Program-made: the position numbers and the translations under genes | Notes under the pieces: model-generated | The model's database searches: none | What the model was told of the DNA's origin: nothing | What the model saw: the letters and a program-made list of their open reading frames with translations, nothing else | Source of the DNA: Utricularia gibba | Lineage: Eukaryota > Streptophyta > Magnoliopsida > Lamiales > Lentibulariaceae | Assembly (NCBI GenBank): GCA_002189035.1 | Contig: NEEC01000027.1 | Span: 434,001 to 498,000 of the forward strand | DNA length: 64,000 nt | Reading direction: 5' to 3' | In this document: positions 12,246-24,407 of the stretch, piece after piece | Layout of the letters: every line of letters starts with the position of its first letter | Numbering within the stretch: position 1 is the first letter of the stretch

Positions 12246-15163
12246 CTACTCCTCTCTGAAGTTGACTGCTAGATCCCAGTAATGCGCCACGCCGTGATCC
12301 TGAAAGTACTTGCGCGCAGCAGCCTCGGTTCTGCACTCCTGGATGCTGAAGCGGCCGAAGCTCTGTCTCGCAACGCTGCCTTGCCACACCAGCGCGCATT
12401 TATTGGTGGGTTTGTCGTCGTCCCCGTCGCCGTCAGCCGCGTCGCCATCTGCATCTCCATCCCCATCTTTCACAGCTGCTGCAGCAGCCCAGTCGATCCT
12501 ACGTAGCATAAGCTTCCCGTATCTTTTGATGGACTTGGCACCACCTTCAACCACGATCACGGTTACTCCTTCCGAGATCAGCGCGCAGCCGTTGAGTCGA
12601 TTCTCGTTAGCGTTCACGTCCACCTTGAAGCGAGCTTGAGGGTGGGAGAGGTCATTGACCTTGTAAACGGAGACGATGGTCTCCAGGGTACTGGGATCAT
12701 CGAAAAGCTTCCTCTCTTTCTTTTCCCGGCGCTCCCCGAAGTGAGCTTCCGGGCAATGTTCCGGTCGATGTGGGCTTGCTCACGTTCCGCTGCTGCGCTC
12801 CTAATCTCCATTTCAAGCTTGTGGGGTCCTGGGTGGCTTCAGCCCCGAGCACCCGCATGAGGTTGCTCATCTTCACTTTAGGTTTGGGTGGCTCCATTAC
12901 ACCCAACCGAATCATCTCCTGTCTCTCCTTCTCCATTGCCAGCCGCCGCTGCGTCCTGAGTTTCTTTTGCTCCTTCTTGGTTAACTTCAGAGGCTGAGGA
13001 GAGGGCGGCGCTGGTTCAGCAGGAGGGTCTATAGGTCGAGGATGCTCAACGTATATCGTGAGTTTCTCCATCTTTATCTTATCTTCAACAAGTCCATCAT
13101 CAACCATATCACCATAGACACCATGAGCAAGAATAAGCACATCCCTGCATCATTAAACACCAGAAATTAAGTAGAAAGGCCCAAGTACGTAAATCATGCA
13201 ATCTGACTTACCACCACTCAACATCAGGGATCGACTCCTTTGGCTTCTCTCTGGTTATAATCCTCTCGCCTATTTCTATCAGATTTGGGTTTATATCAGA
13301 ATCTGTCCTTGCCTTAGCTAGCTGTGCTTGCTTTGCCTTCAGCTCTTTCGCTTTTGCTTCCCCAAACTTGGCCTGTAGAATCAAGCTCAGAAAGCAAGAG
13401 TGAAATAACCAAGAAACCGAACAACAAAAAATGTCAGACCTTGAGTTTAATGATTTCAGCCTCTTTTGACCACTTTCCTTCCTCAACAAACTGAAAGCTC
13501 GATCGTTTGGGCCTCAGTAGCTTGTTTTTATCAATTCCCATCCTTGCATCAAAGTGTGGATTTTTCTCAGGATCCACATCAAGTTCAGGCTTGAGGATTT
13601 GGAATCGGTCTTTTTTTTGCTTGTTGATGTTTACCTGGCAGGGAGAACCAGATTATGAGCAAGGGTGATGTTGAAAAAAAATTCTATTACAAACAGCTGG
13701 TGAATACCTTTAGCGTACTCAAGCTATTCATTTTTGGGACGTTCACCACATCGCCTTGTTCATCAATTTCCCGGCCAAGTGCATCCAGGCGAAGAACAGG
13801 TGTTCTTAAGGGTTTTGGGAGAATTGAAACATCAGGTGGCATCTGCCTGGGAACAAATTGATGAGAGGAGCAAATTCTGGATCTTGCCGGAAGCCCATCT
13901 TCGCGGCAAGCTCCTGTGCTCGCTTTACAGCTTCATATTTCTGGGCAGTGAGGGCAGGAAGATGAGGCAAACCGAGTGGTGAAGCAATCACTTGAGCTGC
14001 AACAGAGGAGGCTGATGCAGAAGTGCCACTGGACGAAATTCCATTAGGAAGAGAGGCAGATGACAGAGGAGCAGAATCTTTGTTCAGCTACACATGGCAA
14101 AACGGAAACGAAAATATCAGGAAAACAGATCCACTAAAGGGTTACAGCTACAATGTGCATCATCATTTTTTTCTTTTTTCTGTTTCCAGAAATGCCACAC
14201 ACAGAATCATATTATCAGCAAATTCCTTAAGGAAAAGCGCCATGATAGGACTAACCACAGGAATCTTCTTCATCCGCTCGGCAAGCTCCTTTTGCATTTG
14301 CAAAGCTCTCTTGGCTTTCGCAAGGGCATCAAGGGATAAGCCCCCACTCTTTCCAGCATCTGAAGCCGCCCCATCTGTACTGGATTTCCCAGGAACCTCA
14401 TGAGGTCTGTTAATACTAACTCCCTTATTTTCATGTGTCGTTGAAAGGGAAGATACCTTAGTAGCAGGGGAATGGCTCCCCGCAAGAGTCTCATGAGTTA
14501 TGCCAGTTGCAGTAACGGCAGATCCAGTCTCTCCCCCCTGAAGAAACGAAGAGTGGGCGCTGAATAAGAACGCGATCGCATACATCATCACTTCGATGGT
14601 TAAAATGCATCGTCATGCGGTTCAGAAGCTAAGCTGATCAAAGCAGACGAAAAGGAATTTGAAATGAAAAGTTCTTGCAACGGGTGCAAGCCAAATGAAC
14701 TGGATGAAGGAAGCGATAATGATTCAGTATGGAGGCAGAGTTGAAGAAGCAGCACACTCACATGGCGAGCTGAACCAGCCTCGGCGGTCGGCACGGAATT
14801 CTTCGCCGAATTCCCTCCGAATCCTGAACTCCCCGGTAAAGGGGTGCCCTGGTTGACCCTCGTATCTTCAAATGTACGCTTCTCCCGTCCATTGCTCTCA
14901 GCAACCCTAGCTTTCTTATCGCTCCTTTCCTCACTATCCCACCTATCCCTTCTCTTGTTCCTCACAGCAGACCCAGGCCTATCGGAATCATGCCGCGAAT
15001 CCCCCTCCCTGTCCGTCCTAGATGCCGATCGACGGCGATCATCGTCCTCCGGTCTGCGGCGATCTTCACCGTTTCTTGGCCGGTGGTGATGCTCTTTGGA
15101 GACCTCTCCATCCCGATGCGAACCAGATTCCCGACGTTCACGCCCTGAACCTTCCTTCCCCAT
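12246..15163 (-). CDS. PRP3: U4/U6 snRNP protein PRP3 (RDM16 homologue), three apparent 1-base deletions
   Basis: Spliceosomal protein that holds U4/U6 in the tri-snRNP; the Arabidopsis homologue is RDM16. Exons: 14762-15163, 14256-14537, 13708-14087, 13440-13634, 13212-13372, 12246-13144. The N-terminus is an Arg/Asp/Ser-rich segment (MGKEGSGRERRESGSHRDGE). The PRP3 domain follows (GFRQDPEFAPLINLFPG, NINKQKKDRFQILKPELDVD, EKDPHFDARMG-type region) with a C-terminal DUF1115 domain (RLNGCALISEGVTVIVVEGG, KRYGKLMLRRIDW). A Gly/Asp-rich insert lies within DUF1115 and it ends AHYWDLAVNFREE. Exon 3 and exon 6 carry one and two missing bases at about 13845-13850, 12818-12822 and 12734-12742. Each changes frame in the middle of conserved sequence. 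Restoring one base at each gives exact phase across the gene. Most likely sequencing errors; a decaying copy is the alternative. Confidence 0.93.
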
Positions 15164-16632
15164 GGAAGCGATAGGGTTCGCCTGCTTCCGGATTTTTCCT
15201 TGTTCCGTTCTGGGCTCGCTGCCATAGATAGCCGCTGATCTTGAATTTCCGAGGCCCCCCTACTTGGGAGGCAAATGCGGCCCGCCGAGTCACGTGGGCC
15301 GGGCTAGGGCCAGCATCCGGCGCAGTGCAGACTGCAGAGAAAGAGAGAGAGATAGAGCTCGTGATGAGATTTGAAATATCGCGTGGCGTTGCAGTGGAGA
15401 CGAAGAAAGGGACAAGAGCAACAGGTTTGGAAATAGAAAGTTGGTGGTGCTCACTTTGCTTAGACTCCATTTCTCACTCATCTTCATCATGTGACTCCCG
15501 TCCTGTCCCTCCATTACCTGCAGCATCCCAAGGGACACCCACAAATGCACCATCATCTTCTCCCCTTTCCCTTCACCATACGTTATTTCATCAGATGCTC
15601 AGAGGGAATGCCACCCCATCAAGTTCCAAGTAAACACAGATCCATGGAAGCCCAATGGCAATCATAAGTGAAAGAAACAGAATGATTTGTAGGACTAGAT
15701 GGGGGTGGTTTCCATGATTGTGCAATCATGATGATGATGAATAGAAGAAGACTGAAACACTGTGGCATCTATCTGATCACCTCACCATTCCACCTCCAAC
15801 AGCACTGCATATTACCAAGGAAAAGGCTACTGCTGATAGCAGGAGCAAGGTCCATTAATCAATCAACTAGACATTGAAATGCAGGCATTCATTCTATGGT
15901 ATGCAGCAGCAGGAGCCCGTGAAGAACAATGTCAGCGGATCCCAGCCCCGGGATCGTTGAGATTCTGCGGAATCGGCATCAGTGTGGTTATGGTTACTGC
16001 TTAAAAGAAAAGGAAAAAGGAAGGGGAGGCACATAAATTGAGGTGGGCAGGTCAAAAAGGCGAGGGGAATCATTGAATGGGGTTTGGATAAACAAAAACG
16101 ACAGTGACGTAGGGGGAGGTGGCTACCCATTTGAATTGAAAACACCACTCCTGAGGCGCGGGCCTACCAACTGGTGTGGTGAGTCCCACCCGCAGGGGAG
16201 CAAAGCCCCACACCTCACTTCGGGTTCCGAGACAAATGAATTTTATATGGAAGAGGAGCGAGCACTCCCAGGCGAGTCCCGACGCGTGCACTCCACGTCG
16301 AGGACTCCTCCGGCGGGCGCGTGTAGATGGTGTGACGTCATCGGCCGGCCTCCTGGCTCTGGGACCGGACGGAGGCGCAGGGACCGATGCCCCCCAACCC
16401 CCCTCCTTGTCCTTTTCCCCTCCCCTCCCCCTCCCCCCTCCTGGCTTATTGTTGTTGAGTAATGCTATTTTATTTTCTCTTCCATTTGGGTCTGTCCTCC
16501 CTGATCCGCAGAAGCATACGAATCTCTTGGCTTCGCCTGATCCCCTTCTATACAATACATACTCGGGAGCCTGACAGGAATCAATGATTTGGGTGTTAAT
16601 GAGGCTGTTTGCGCCATCAAATAAACAATGCA

Positions 16633-16655
16633 TGAGAGAGAGAGAGAGAGAGAGA
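16633..16655. repeat. (GA)n microsatellite
   Basis: Eleven GA units upstream of the GIF gene. Confidence 0.8.
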
Positions 16656-16902
16656 TGGGAAAGGGGGGAAATGCAATGCAATTGCAGGCAGAGATACGAG
16701 ATAAGAGGGGGGGATGTGGTAGGGTCCCCTAGGAGATCTAGGGGAGGGGCGGATGAGATCTTGGGTGTAAAAGATGATCACGTGACTGACCTTCCTGTGC
16801 TTTTTTGTTTCTTTGGGTGTACCAGCAGGGAGCCACCACCAGCCACGGGGCTGCAGCCATGGCTCAGGGGGCGGGGCCTGACTTGGCTAATAAATGCGGG
16901 TG

Positions 16903-16946
16903 CTGAGCCTGAGCCTGAACCTGATCCTGATCCTGATCTTGATCTG
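16903..16946. repeat. Hexanucleotide repeat, CCTGAG/CCTGAT type
   Basis: About seven imperfect six-base units (CCTGAG, CCTGAA, CCTGAT, CTTGAT), drifting from one variant to another along the array. It lies 520 bases upstream of the GIF start codon. Confidence 0.8.
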
Positions 16947-17463
16947 ATACACTCCTCAGCCTCAGCCCCGTCTCGTCTCAGCTGCACCCGCTGTCGCTCG
17001 TCCTCGCCAGATTCTTTTCCTCTCCACTCATTGAAAGCGACCTTTCGACATGAGGGTTTTCCATATCTATCTATCTATCTCCTAATGAATGCAGCACCAC
17101 CTCAACAATACTGCATTTATTCCTTTTCCCTCTCCATTCAATTAACTTGCTCGCCCCTCCTCATTGCTTGCGTCGCGACATTTACGGGTTGCACCTACAC
17201 ACGGAGCACATCACAGTAGAGGACAATCCAAATTCAATCCATGAACGACCAATTTAATTAAGCACTCTGCTTAGGCTGCGTGGAGGGCTCACTGGTAGTC
17301 CTTTTTGGGTTTCATTTGCAGAGCCCTTGCTGTTGACAGGGAGCTTGCGTGGTCAAAGTTACAGGGGAGGTGAGAGAGAAACTCGGGAGGAGGAAAGAGA
17401 TAGAAGCTACAGTGTGTGTATGTAGGTGTGTATTGGGCGTTGGTTGGTGTATAAAAGAGAGGC

Positions 17464-18794
17464 ATGCAACAGCACCTGATGCAGACGCAGATGCAGCCCA
17501 GGATGGCAGCCTACTACCACAGTAACGTCACTACTGATCACATCCAACAGGTTTCTTCTCCTCTTCTTCCTCTGCTTCTTCTTCTTCATCTTCTTCCTCT
17601 TCTTCTTCCTGTTTCAGTTCCTGTCCCTTCTCTTCTTGCTGCCACATAAGCTGGATTTCTACCATCTTCTCTTCCAAAATGGTTTCTTTTTTTGTGGGTC
17701 TTGCTTTTGATTTCATACCCAGTGGTTTGGGGCGTGTGGAACACCATTTTTCTATGCCTTTCCCTGAAAAAAAGAAAAGCATGTCTCATTTTCTACTGAG
17801 TGATATGCCGCCTGCCAGTTTCCTTCAAAAGTTGTAATCTTGGTGGGGTTAACACACTTCTTTTTCTGACTTGGCCTCAACTTTTATGCTCGTGAACAGC
17901 CACGGGGATCCCGGCAACATTGTATCTTGACACTGTGTTCTATACTTCCCGACACTTCTCTTTTTCCTTGGGGTTTACTTACTGGTGCTGTTGTGTTCTT
18001 TCTCTTTTTCACATCAACATTCTGTTTGTCACATCCCGACTTCAAAACTTCCACCTTGATCTGTTTTTATTTTTTTCAATGCTTTGCTACGGAGCTGAAA
18101 CTTTGATGTTTGTTGCAGTATCTGGACGAAAACAAGTCCCTGATTCTGAAGATTGTTGAGAGCCAGAACTCTGGAAAGCTGAGTGAATGTGCCGAGTAAG
18201 TTGTGTTTTTTCATCTGCACACTGAAAGGGATGCCAAACATTTTAGGGTTTGAATTGAAATTTGTTACTGTGGCTGCACAGGAACCAAGCGAGGCTTCAA
18301 AGAAACTTGATGTACTTAGCCGCCATTGCTGACTCCCAACCGCAGCTTCCCACCATGCATTCTCAGGTACTCTGAAGACTGTAGTTTTATTCATTAAGAG
18401 ATGGTATCTGACTCCCTTTAGTGTTGGGCGTTGAGCAGTATGCCGGTGGGGGGATGCTACAGACAAGCCCTTATCTGCAGCATCAGCAGTCGCAGCAAAT
18501 GGCTCCACAGTCACTAATGGCCGCCCGTTCATCCATGCTCTACGGCGCACAGCCTTACCCATCCCTCCAAACCCTCCACAGCCAACTCGGGATGAGCTCC
18601 GGCGGAAGCAGCGGCCTTATGCTGCAGGGAGAACCCCACGGTGGGGCTGGGGTTTCCCCGATTTCAGAGGTGGCATGCTAGGAATGGGCGGCGCAGGCAA
18701 GCAAGACACGGTGAACGGTATGACCGTGGAAGGCCCCGGCGGCGGTGACGGCGGTGAGAATCTGTATCTCAAAACCGCCGATGACGGCAATTAG
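17464..18794 (+). CDS. GIF: GRF-interacting factor (GIF/AN3, SSXT domain), one apparent 1-base deletion
   Basis: Transcription co-activator that bridges growth-regulating factors and SWI/SNF remodellers and so promotes leaf and organ cell proliferation. Exons: 17464-17550, 18119-18195, 18282-18366, 18439-18794. The SNH/SSXT domain is complete: HIQQ-YLDENKSLILKIVESQN, GKLSECAENQARLQRNLMYL, AAIADSQPQ. Gln- and Gly-rich C-terminal parts follow, with the family motif SLMAARSSMLYG. Exon 4 starts at 18439 (Y-A-G-G-G-M), since the AG at 18420 would give the wrong frame. In exon 4 one base is missing within 18642-18654 (a G run). With one base restored the reading continues GGFPDFRGGMLGMGG and ends ENLYLKTADDGN, the invariant C-terminus of GIF proteins, at TAG 18792-18794. 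As read, the frame stops early at 18679-18681. Intron 1 is CT-rich. Confidence 0.95.
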
Positions 18795-19124
18795 GTTTCC
18801 AATCGGAGTTGATCACTGGTTAAGCTAGAGAGTAGAACTCAAGTCTCGTCTCTGTAATCCTTCCGTAATGGTGTAAAATCATTAGGGTTTTTCCTCCTTC
18901 CTTAATGGGCCTGACCCATTATTAGTATGCCTGGTCTGCTAACTTAGGCCCATCAGGTGCGCCCTTTTATAATTTAGGAAAAAAAAAAAATATTTCCTTC
19001 GCATCATGCTTCTTCTTCTTTGCTCCTGTGCCCATCCCAACACACACGAACAGGGGGGCGCACTTCCATCAGAAAGCATGAAATAACTATCAATCAAGCA
19101 GCAAGGGCAGGGATGCAGCATGGT
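18795..19124. other. Convergent 3' region of GIF and PEN-2
   Basis: 3' untranslated sequence of both genes; contains an A-run near 18978-18989. Nothing else is seen. Confidence 0.6.
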
Positions 19125-19926
19125 CTAGATCCACCCGGTTAAGCCGTACTTGTCTGCCATGTTGTACACTACCAGCTGTTGCCAAACCGGGCCGAACAGT
19201 TTCTCTCCTCCAACAGCGAAGGTGAGAGCCCATGAGAGCAGAACAGCCGTGAACGCCAGGAAGCCGATGGCGGACCCAAGAACATCTAGTGGGAGATGCA
19301 GCATCAAATGTAAGTAAGGAGCTTTGTTTACAGTGATAGATTTCATTTATACAGTGAGAGTAAAGAGGATGAACTGGTTTCCTAATAAGCCTTGACAAGC
19401 AGCAAAAGGATTGTGAAGAACAGACTCCAGATCATGCCCTAATCACCAAACCATAACATGAACTCGATGCCCCACTTGCAAATCCAATGCATACGAAGGT
19501 ATCACAATGTTCCAAGAAAAACTCCATCAAACAAGAATTCCTCTTTACGGTTAATCGAAATCAACGAAGACTGCTAGACGGCGATTGATTACAAAACCAT
19601 CGAAACATAAACGAACGTAACTTACAGCGACGGAGCAAGGGGTGCGAGTGACGAGAATTCGGGTTCCGAAGGACCGGCCAGAAGTAGAAGCAATTAACAG
19701 CCCACAAAAAGGGCAAGCACAAAAACCCGAATCTGAAGAATCTGCGAGCGTAAACAAGGGAGTCCTCATGCGATAGGCCCAAAGGACCATCTACTGTCGG
19801 CCATCCCTCCCGACTCAAACTTCCTCTCGAGGGTGAATCCCCGTCGGCAGAGACGACTGCGGGAAAAATTCTTTCCCCGGAGTTGGGCTGGCGATCGGCG
19901 GCACCAGATTCCGAACCGTTTTCCAT
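19125..19926 (-). CDS. PEN2: Gamma-secretase subunit PEN-2 homologue
   Basis: Small membrane subunit of presenilin-type gamma-secretase, in plants mainly in endomembranes. Two exons, 19626-19926 and 19125-19285, joined in phase 1 within a Tyr codon, give 153 residues. A non-conserved Ser-rich N-terminus is followed by the plant PEN-2 core: EGWPTVDGPLGLSHEDS, VYARRFFRFGFLCLPFLWAVN, CFYFWPVLR, then exon 2 YVLGSAIGFLAFTAVLL, SWALTFAVGGEKLFGPVW and NMADKYGLTGW. Two hydrophobic segments lie at about residues 70-90 and 108-128. The ATG at 19924-19926 is the first in frame. It is divergent from the prolyl 4-hydroxylase gene with about 224 bases between start codons. Confidence 0.93.
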
Positions 19927-20150
19927 TTGGGGTGGAAATTCCTGGGTTCGAATTCTGAATATCATATTTAAAAATAAATTATACCAGATTTTTTTTATAT
20001 AAAAAATATTATTAAAATGCATAGGTTGTTGATGCTAAGGTTAATAACTCCGCCACTCCTTGAAAAATAATGCCCGTTGACTGAGGGAAGGAAGACGAAC
20101 AAATTTGCTTGAATTTTGGGACTTCTTCTGCAACTTCAGATCGAATTGCA
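19927..20150. promoter_or_regulatory. Short bidirectional promoter region, PEN-2 / P4H
   Basis: Only 224 bases separate the divergent start codons, so both leaders and promoters must lie here. The left part is AT-rich (about 19960-20020). Confidence 0.6.
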
Positions 20151-21786
20151 ATGGCCGGGAAGGGAAGGCAGGTCTACTCCAAGAATGCGTTACGCAAGTC
20201 GTCGTCGTCTTCGACGTCGACTCTCGCCCTATACGGCGTCGTAATGCTGTCATTGGTGGTCGCGGTCCTTCTAGCTCTTGGGATACTTTCGCTGCCCACC
20301 AGGAGCACAAGGGATTCTCACAGAGTGAACGATCTTAGCTCAATCGCTCACAATTCAGTCCATGGGTTAGTGGATCCGATCTGTGCGAGTTGAATTCAGC
20401 ATTTGATTTCTTCTTTAAGGAGGTATTTCGACTGCTGGTTGTTTCAGGGATGATGAAATCCAGGATACCAGGGATCAGTGGGTAGAAGTCATTTCTTGGG
20501 AGCCTAGAGCCTTCGTTTTTCACAATTTCCTGGTAATGCTCTGATTCCATAGGCAGTTTGCTGAGTCATTTGAAGCTTGGATTGTGCTGTTGTAGATTTC
20601 CACACTATTGCTGCATTTTTTCCTCAATCACACTTGAGGCGTTCTTGTACAAGGATTCTGATCAACAGATAATGCATCTTCATAATCATCTAGAGTGCAG
20701 CAGGCATGTAGAGGGATGATGACTGCTAATGTTCCATTATCTACCTGTGTTTCTGGTTCACGTTTTAAGGCAGCTTGTCGATGAAAGTTTTGCATCTTTG
20801 GGTGGCAGTCGAAGGAGGAATGCGAGTACCTTATTAGTGTTGCTGAGCCACACATGGAGAAGTCATCTGTTGTTGATAGTGAGACCGGAAAGAGCAAAGA
20901 CAGCAGGTTCCTTTGTTTCTTGGCTTTCTCCAATTGCATTTCCAGCATCATCAATTGGGATGCAGAACTAAACTCTACTTGTTTTCTGATGGATCACGTA
21001 ACTTCCCATATTGCTGCCTTCTCGCAGAGTGCGTACGAGTTCCGGAACGTTTCTGGCTCGAGGGCGTGACAAAATCGTCCAGAGAATTGAGAAGCGGATT
21101 GCAGATTTCACCTTCATACCTGTTGGTAGGAATACCACCTTTAATTGTTTCCAAATCCCGTTTACAGCCAAGGGATGCAATTTGACTTCAGTGTGCTAGA
21201 TTCTGGCTCATATTATTTGTTTCTTGCCCTTATTGATCTACAGAGCATGGAGAAGGGCTTCAAGTCCTGCACTATGAGGTAGGCCAGAAGTACGAGCCAC
21301 ACTTCGATTATTTTATGGACCAGTATAATACCCAGAATGGTGGTCAGCGCATTGCCACTGTCCTCATGTACCTGTAAGTGACGTCCATGTGCACATCAAC
21401 ACATTACTTAGATACCCCATCCACCACCTGCATTCTTGATGCCCATTAACAGATCTGATGTGGAAGAAGGCGGAGAAACGGTCTTCCCTGCGGCCAAGGG
21501 AAACTTCACTGCAGTGCCCTGGTGGAATGAGCTGTCTGAATGTGGTAAAGGGGGGCTTTCAGTTAAACCAAAGATGGGTGATGCGCTTCTTTTCTGGAGC
21601 ATGAAGCCTGATGCGAGTCTAGATCCATCCAGTCTGCATGGTCAGTTCTCCTGCTTTAGATTCACTGGCTATCTATTCCTTTTAACCAGCTTCAGGTGGA
21701 TTATCATTTCAGGTGGCTGTCCTGTGATAAAAGGGAATAAATGGTCATCCACAAAATGGATGCGTGTTCATGAGTACAAGGCCTAG
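20151..21786 (+). CDS. P4H: Prolyl 4-hydroxylase (type II membrane protein)
   Basis: 2-oxoglutarate/Fe(II) dioxygenase that hydroxylates proline in wall glycoproteins and arabinogalactan proteins in the ER and Golgi. Seven exons: 20151-20365, 20448-20532, 20809-20906, 21028-21125, 21244-21373, 21453-21640, 21713-21786. All phases agree (295 residues). A basic Ser-rich N-terminus is followed by a signal-anchor (ALYGVVMLSLVVAVLLALGI). The catalytic domain shows the substrate-side motif RTSSGTFLARG, the iron ligands His-Asp in YEPHFDYFMD and the distal His in SSLHGGCPVIKGNKW, whose Lys would bind 2-oxoglutarate. The protein lacks the C-terminal ShK-like Cys domain seen in some plant P4Hs. No frameshift. 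Confidence 0.95.
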
Positions 21787-22368
21787 TCTAAAAGCCATCA
21801 TCATACTTCTGGTGAGAATGAACACTGAAACCCTTCTAGTAGCAAATAAGCAGGTGTCCATCTTCATCTTCAGTTCAAGTCCTTGATAGAACTCGCGCTT
21901 CAGATACAAGGTTTTTATAGCAACACATCAACAGAGAGCTAGCGCTTCAGTGTCACGTTTGCTTGCCTCTTTTTTCTAGTGTACTTTCTGTAAGTCAACC
22001 AACATTTTTCCTGTTGTTTCTTCTGAGACACCTTTTCTAGAATACACGTGCGTTTTGGTTTACCATCCAACCGATGTTAATCCTTGCTTTTTCTTGAACT
22101 AGACGAGATGAACAAGCTTCATAGCATAAACTAACCACTGAAAAAGTAAGCAGAACTCAAAGTCACTAATCTTAGGACAGCCCCGAAACTCCATTTCTAA
22201 AATGGAGCTGGGAAAAAATCCATCAGTAAAAAGCTCGTATTTGATTCACTGCGTTCGTTTTGCACTGCATAGACTATACAACATGCTCGAGTATACCTGA
22301 AGGTGATGGACATGAAACGTAAAAGGACCTTTGAAAGGAAGCTGGAACCAACAGGGAACCTTCGGTTT
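21787..22368. other. Convergent 3' region of P4H and LTO1
   Basis: 3' untranslated sequence of both genes. Short open frames here are not conserved-looking. Nothing else is seen. Confidence 0.6.
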
Positions 22369-24068
22369 TCATTGCCTTGAATCTTCAGGATCGAAACCGG
22401 ATAATGTGGCAAGCTCAGAGAGTTGCTTCTCCCCATCCAGAATCTGGAAGAAGAGTCCACTTCAGTACAAGGCCATGCATTACACAGAGGAATTAGATGA
22501 GCTTTGGAGAATTGAGTCCGGAATCCATAGTGTCCTCACCTGACCATTTATGGACCAGCTTGGAAAGCCTTTAAGCTCGGCATCTACACAAGCTTGAGTC
22601 ATACTGTTATCTTTGGTGAGTCCGTTTGGAAAACATTCGACATAGTCCAATAACTTTGTTGCTTCACGCCCAAGTATCTTCCATTAAAAGAAACCAGATT
22701 GTTAGTAACTGCCTTTTCACAAGGTTTTGTGGGTGTTGAAAAAAGACGAAGAAGATACCTCCTTTTGATCCTGACAATGTGAGCACCAAAAAGCACCATA
22801 CAACTTTGCCCCTATGGATTTCAGATGCTTTGCAAGAGAGATCGCGAAGGGACTAGATTCTTTGGCGATGGGGGTTTCGAAATATGGGATTTCATTTATA
22901 TCCATGCTGTCATGCACAATGCAATGTTTGAAAACGGTCATTAGTATGTTTATGCAAAGCCAGTCTCAGCAATACTCAACCCAAATCCAATCTCCAGATG
23001 ATATGAATGAAGACGTGTTACCTTGAGGAGGCAGATTGCACTGAACTATAAGATGCTGACAACGCAATGACCACTAAGCTAGCAACAGTTAGCTGTAAGC
23101 CCAAGACTTTTTGCAGTTCATTAGGGCCAAATCCCTGCAAAATGAACCACAGAAGATTAGGGATTTTCACATGATAATATCACAAGACACTGGAAAAGAA
23201 GACCTTGATCGAAAGGACCAACAAGCTGAAGGAAAGGATTGCTGATGCTAAGCAATATAAACAAGTTTCTCCGGAGAATTCAGTGCTCAGTATGTACAGG
23301 AAGTCGGCACTAGAAACTGCCATGGCGGTTGTCAATCCAATCAGGATATATTCTCCATCACTTTTCCCAGTGGTGAGGTCCTTTCTCCTGCCACTCAACT
23401 GCAGGCCAAGTACTGTAACTAAACCATATGCCACCATCCCAAAAACTGGCAAAGGAACCCCTGAAAATACGCAAAATAGACTCCTGAGATGGGATGAATC
23501 TTTCAACTTCAAGGAACCTTCTCATTGAAGCAGGATACAGAGACTACCGAAAACCGAGGAGTAGTCGCTGGTTAAGATGGTGTTACAGGACGCCCCTCCT
23601 GTAGGACAAAAGGCATCCGTGTTGCTGAGCTTTAGGTAAGTCAAATAACAAGTCTCCAACAATCCTAGCCCGCCAAGAGCTGCACACCATGTGTATGGTG
23701 AAATGCCAGCTTTATCATCACCATCACCACCGCCATTGGAAGAAGAAGAAGACGGCGACTCCGACGATGAAGTAAGCAAATTCTCTTCATTCTGCGATCT
23801 CGCATCCTCGTTACTCCACTCCGAAGTGCAGTTAACTTTCAGCGACACACGCCTCCGCAACCTAACTTCCTGATCCAGCAATCGATTGGCACAATTTATG
23901 AAATCTTCACCTAATATCATTGCAGGCTTATGAAAAACGTGAAAACAGTTCGATAATTCTCACCTTGAAGTAAGGTAAATAAGCAACTCCCGAACGCGAA
24001 CAGAGAAATGGAACCTGATGAAGAGTAGAACAGGAGGATGCGGTGCTCAAGCAGCTAGTCGTCGCCAT
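22369..24068 (-). CDS. LTO1: Thiol-disulfide oxidoreductase LTO1 (VKOR-thioredoxin fusion), chloroplast
   Basis: Thylakoid membrane enzyme that forms disulfide bonds in lumenal proteins, needed for PSII assembly. Seven exons: 23964-24068, 23548-23926, 23204-23460, 23022-23134, 22759-22906, 22540-22677, 22369-22443. Phases agree (404 residues). The Ser/Thr-rich N-terminus (MATTSCLSTASSCSTLLHQV) is a likely transit peptide. The VKOR domain has four to five membrane helices, the loop Cys pair (AFCPTGGASC) and the redox centre CLYC (GETCLYCLASA). The C-terminal thioredoxin-like domain carries CSHC (YGAFWCSHCQDQKE). It ends DGEKQLSELA...GFDPEDSRQ. Exon 2 uses the acceptor at 23927; the AG nearer to 23909 would hit an immediate stop. 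Start codon only about 340 bases from the divergent DUF1990 gene. Confidence 0.96.
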
Positions 24069-24407
24069 CCCCGTCGCCGCCGCGGCCGTGTGGTCACAAT
24101 ATATCTAGCTCTATAAAATGCCAAATAAACAAATAAATAAAATGAAAATTTTACAAATTACTGTGATTTAAGGAATTTCTATTACCTTCAAAGACCCTGT
24201 TCTTCTTCTCCGATTGGCGGTTTCCAGGGCCTGAAGAGCATCGGAGGGCTCAGTTTGAAACCTCCATTCAGATGTAAGGCTGAAAACCCGTCATTCTCTC
24301 GGCCATTTTGTACTGATTCCAAATTTGTAATCGCTTCCCTATCAACGGTGAATGCTTATCCAACTGCCTCATTCTCGTTAGTTTATAAAGACTTCACTTT
24401 GAGGAAG
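24069..24407. promoter_or_regulatory. Bidirectional promoter region, LTO1 / DUF1990 protein
   Basis: The intergenic space between the two divergent genes. An in-frame ATG at 24255 would extend the DUF1990 protein leftwards (see findings). Confidence 0.5.

Larger units (their letters stand above)
15164..17463. other. Long intergenic region between divergent PRP3 and GIF genes
   Basis: The first about 150 bases are the PRP3 leader. The remainder upstream of GIF has CT/GA-rich and hexamer repeats (16633-16655, 16903-16946) and an ATCT run near 17064-17082. It is probably an extended GIF promoter and leader. Open frames such as 16070-16681 (-) are low-complexity and match nothing recognised. Confidence 0.6.

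Noticed and set aside
15894-16681. Open frames on both strands upstream of GIF
   Set aside because: Low complexity (Pro/Gly/Arg, GA repeat); no splice structure or family match.
19383-19440. Hydrophobic 17-codon frame (MIWSLFFTILLLLVKAY) inside the PEN-2 intron
   Set aside because: Has a proper ATG and stop but no donor to splice it into PEN-2 and no known match. Too short to call.
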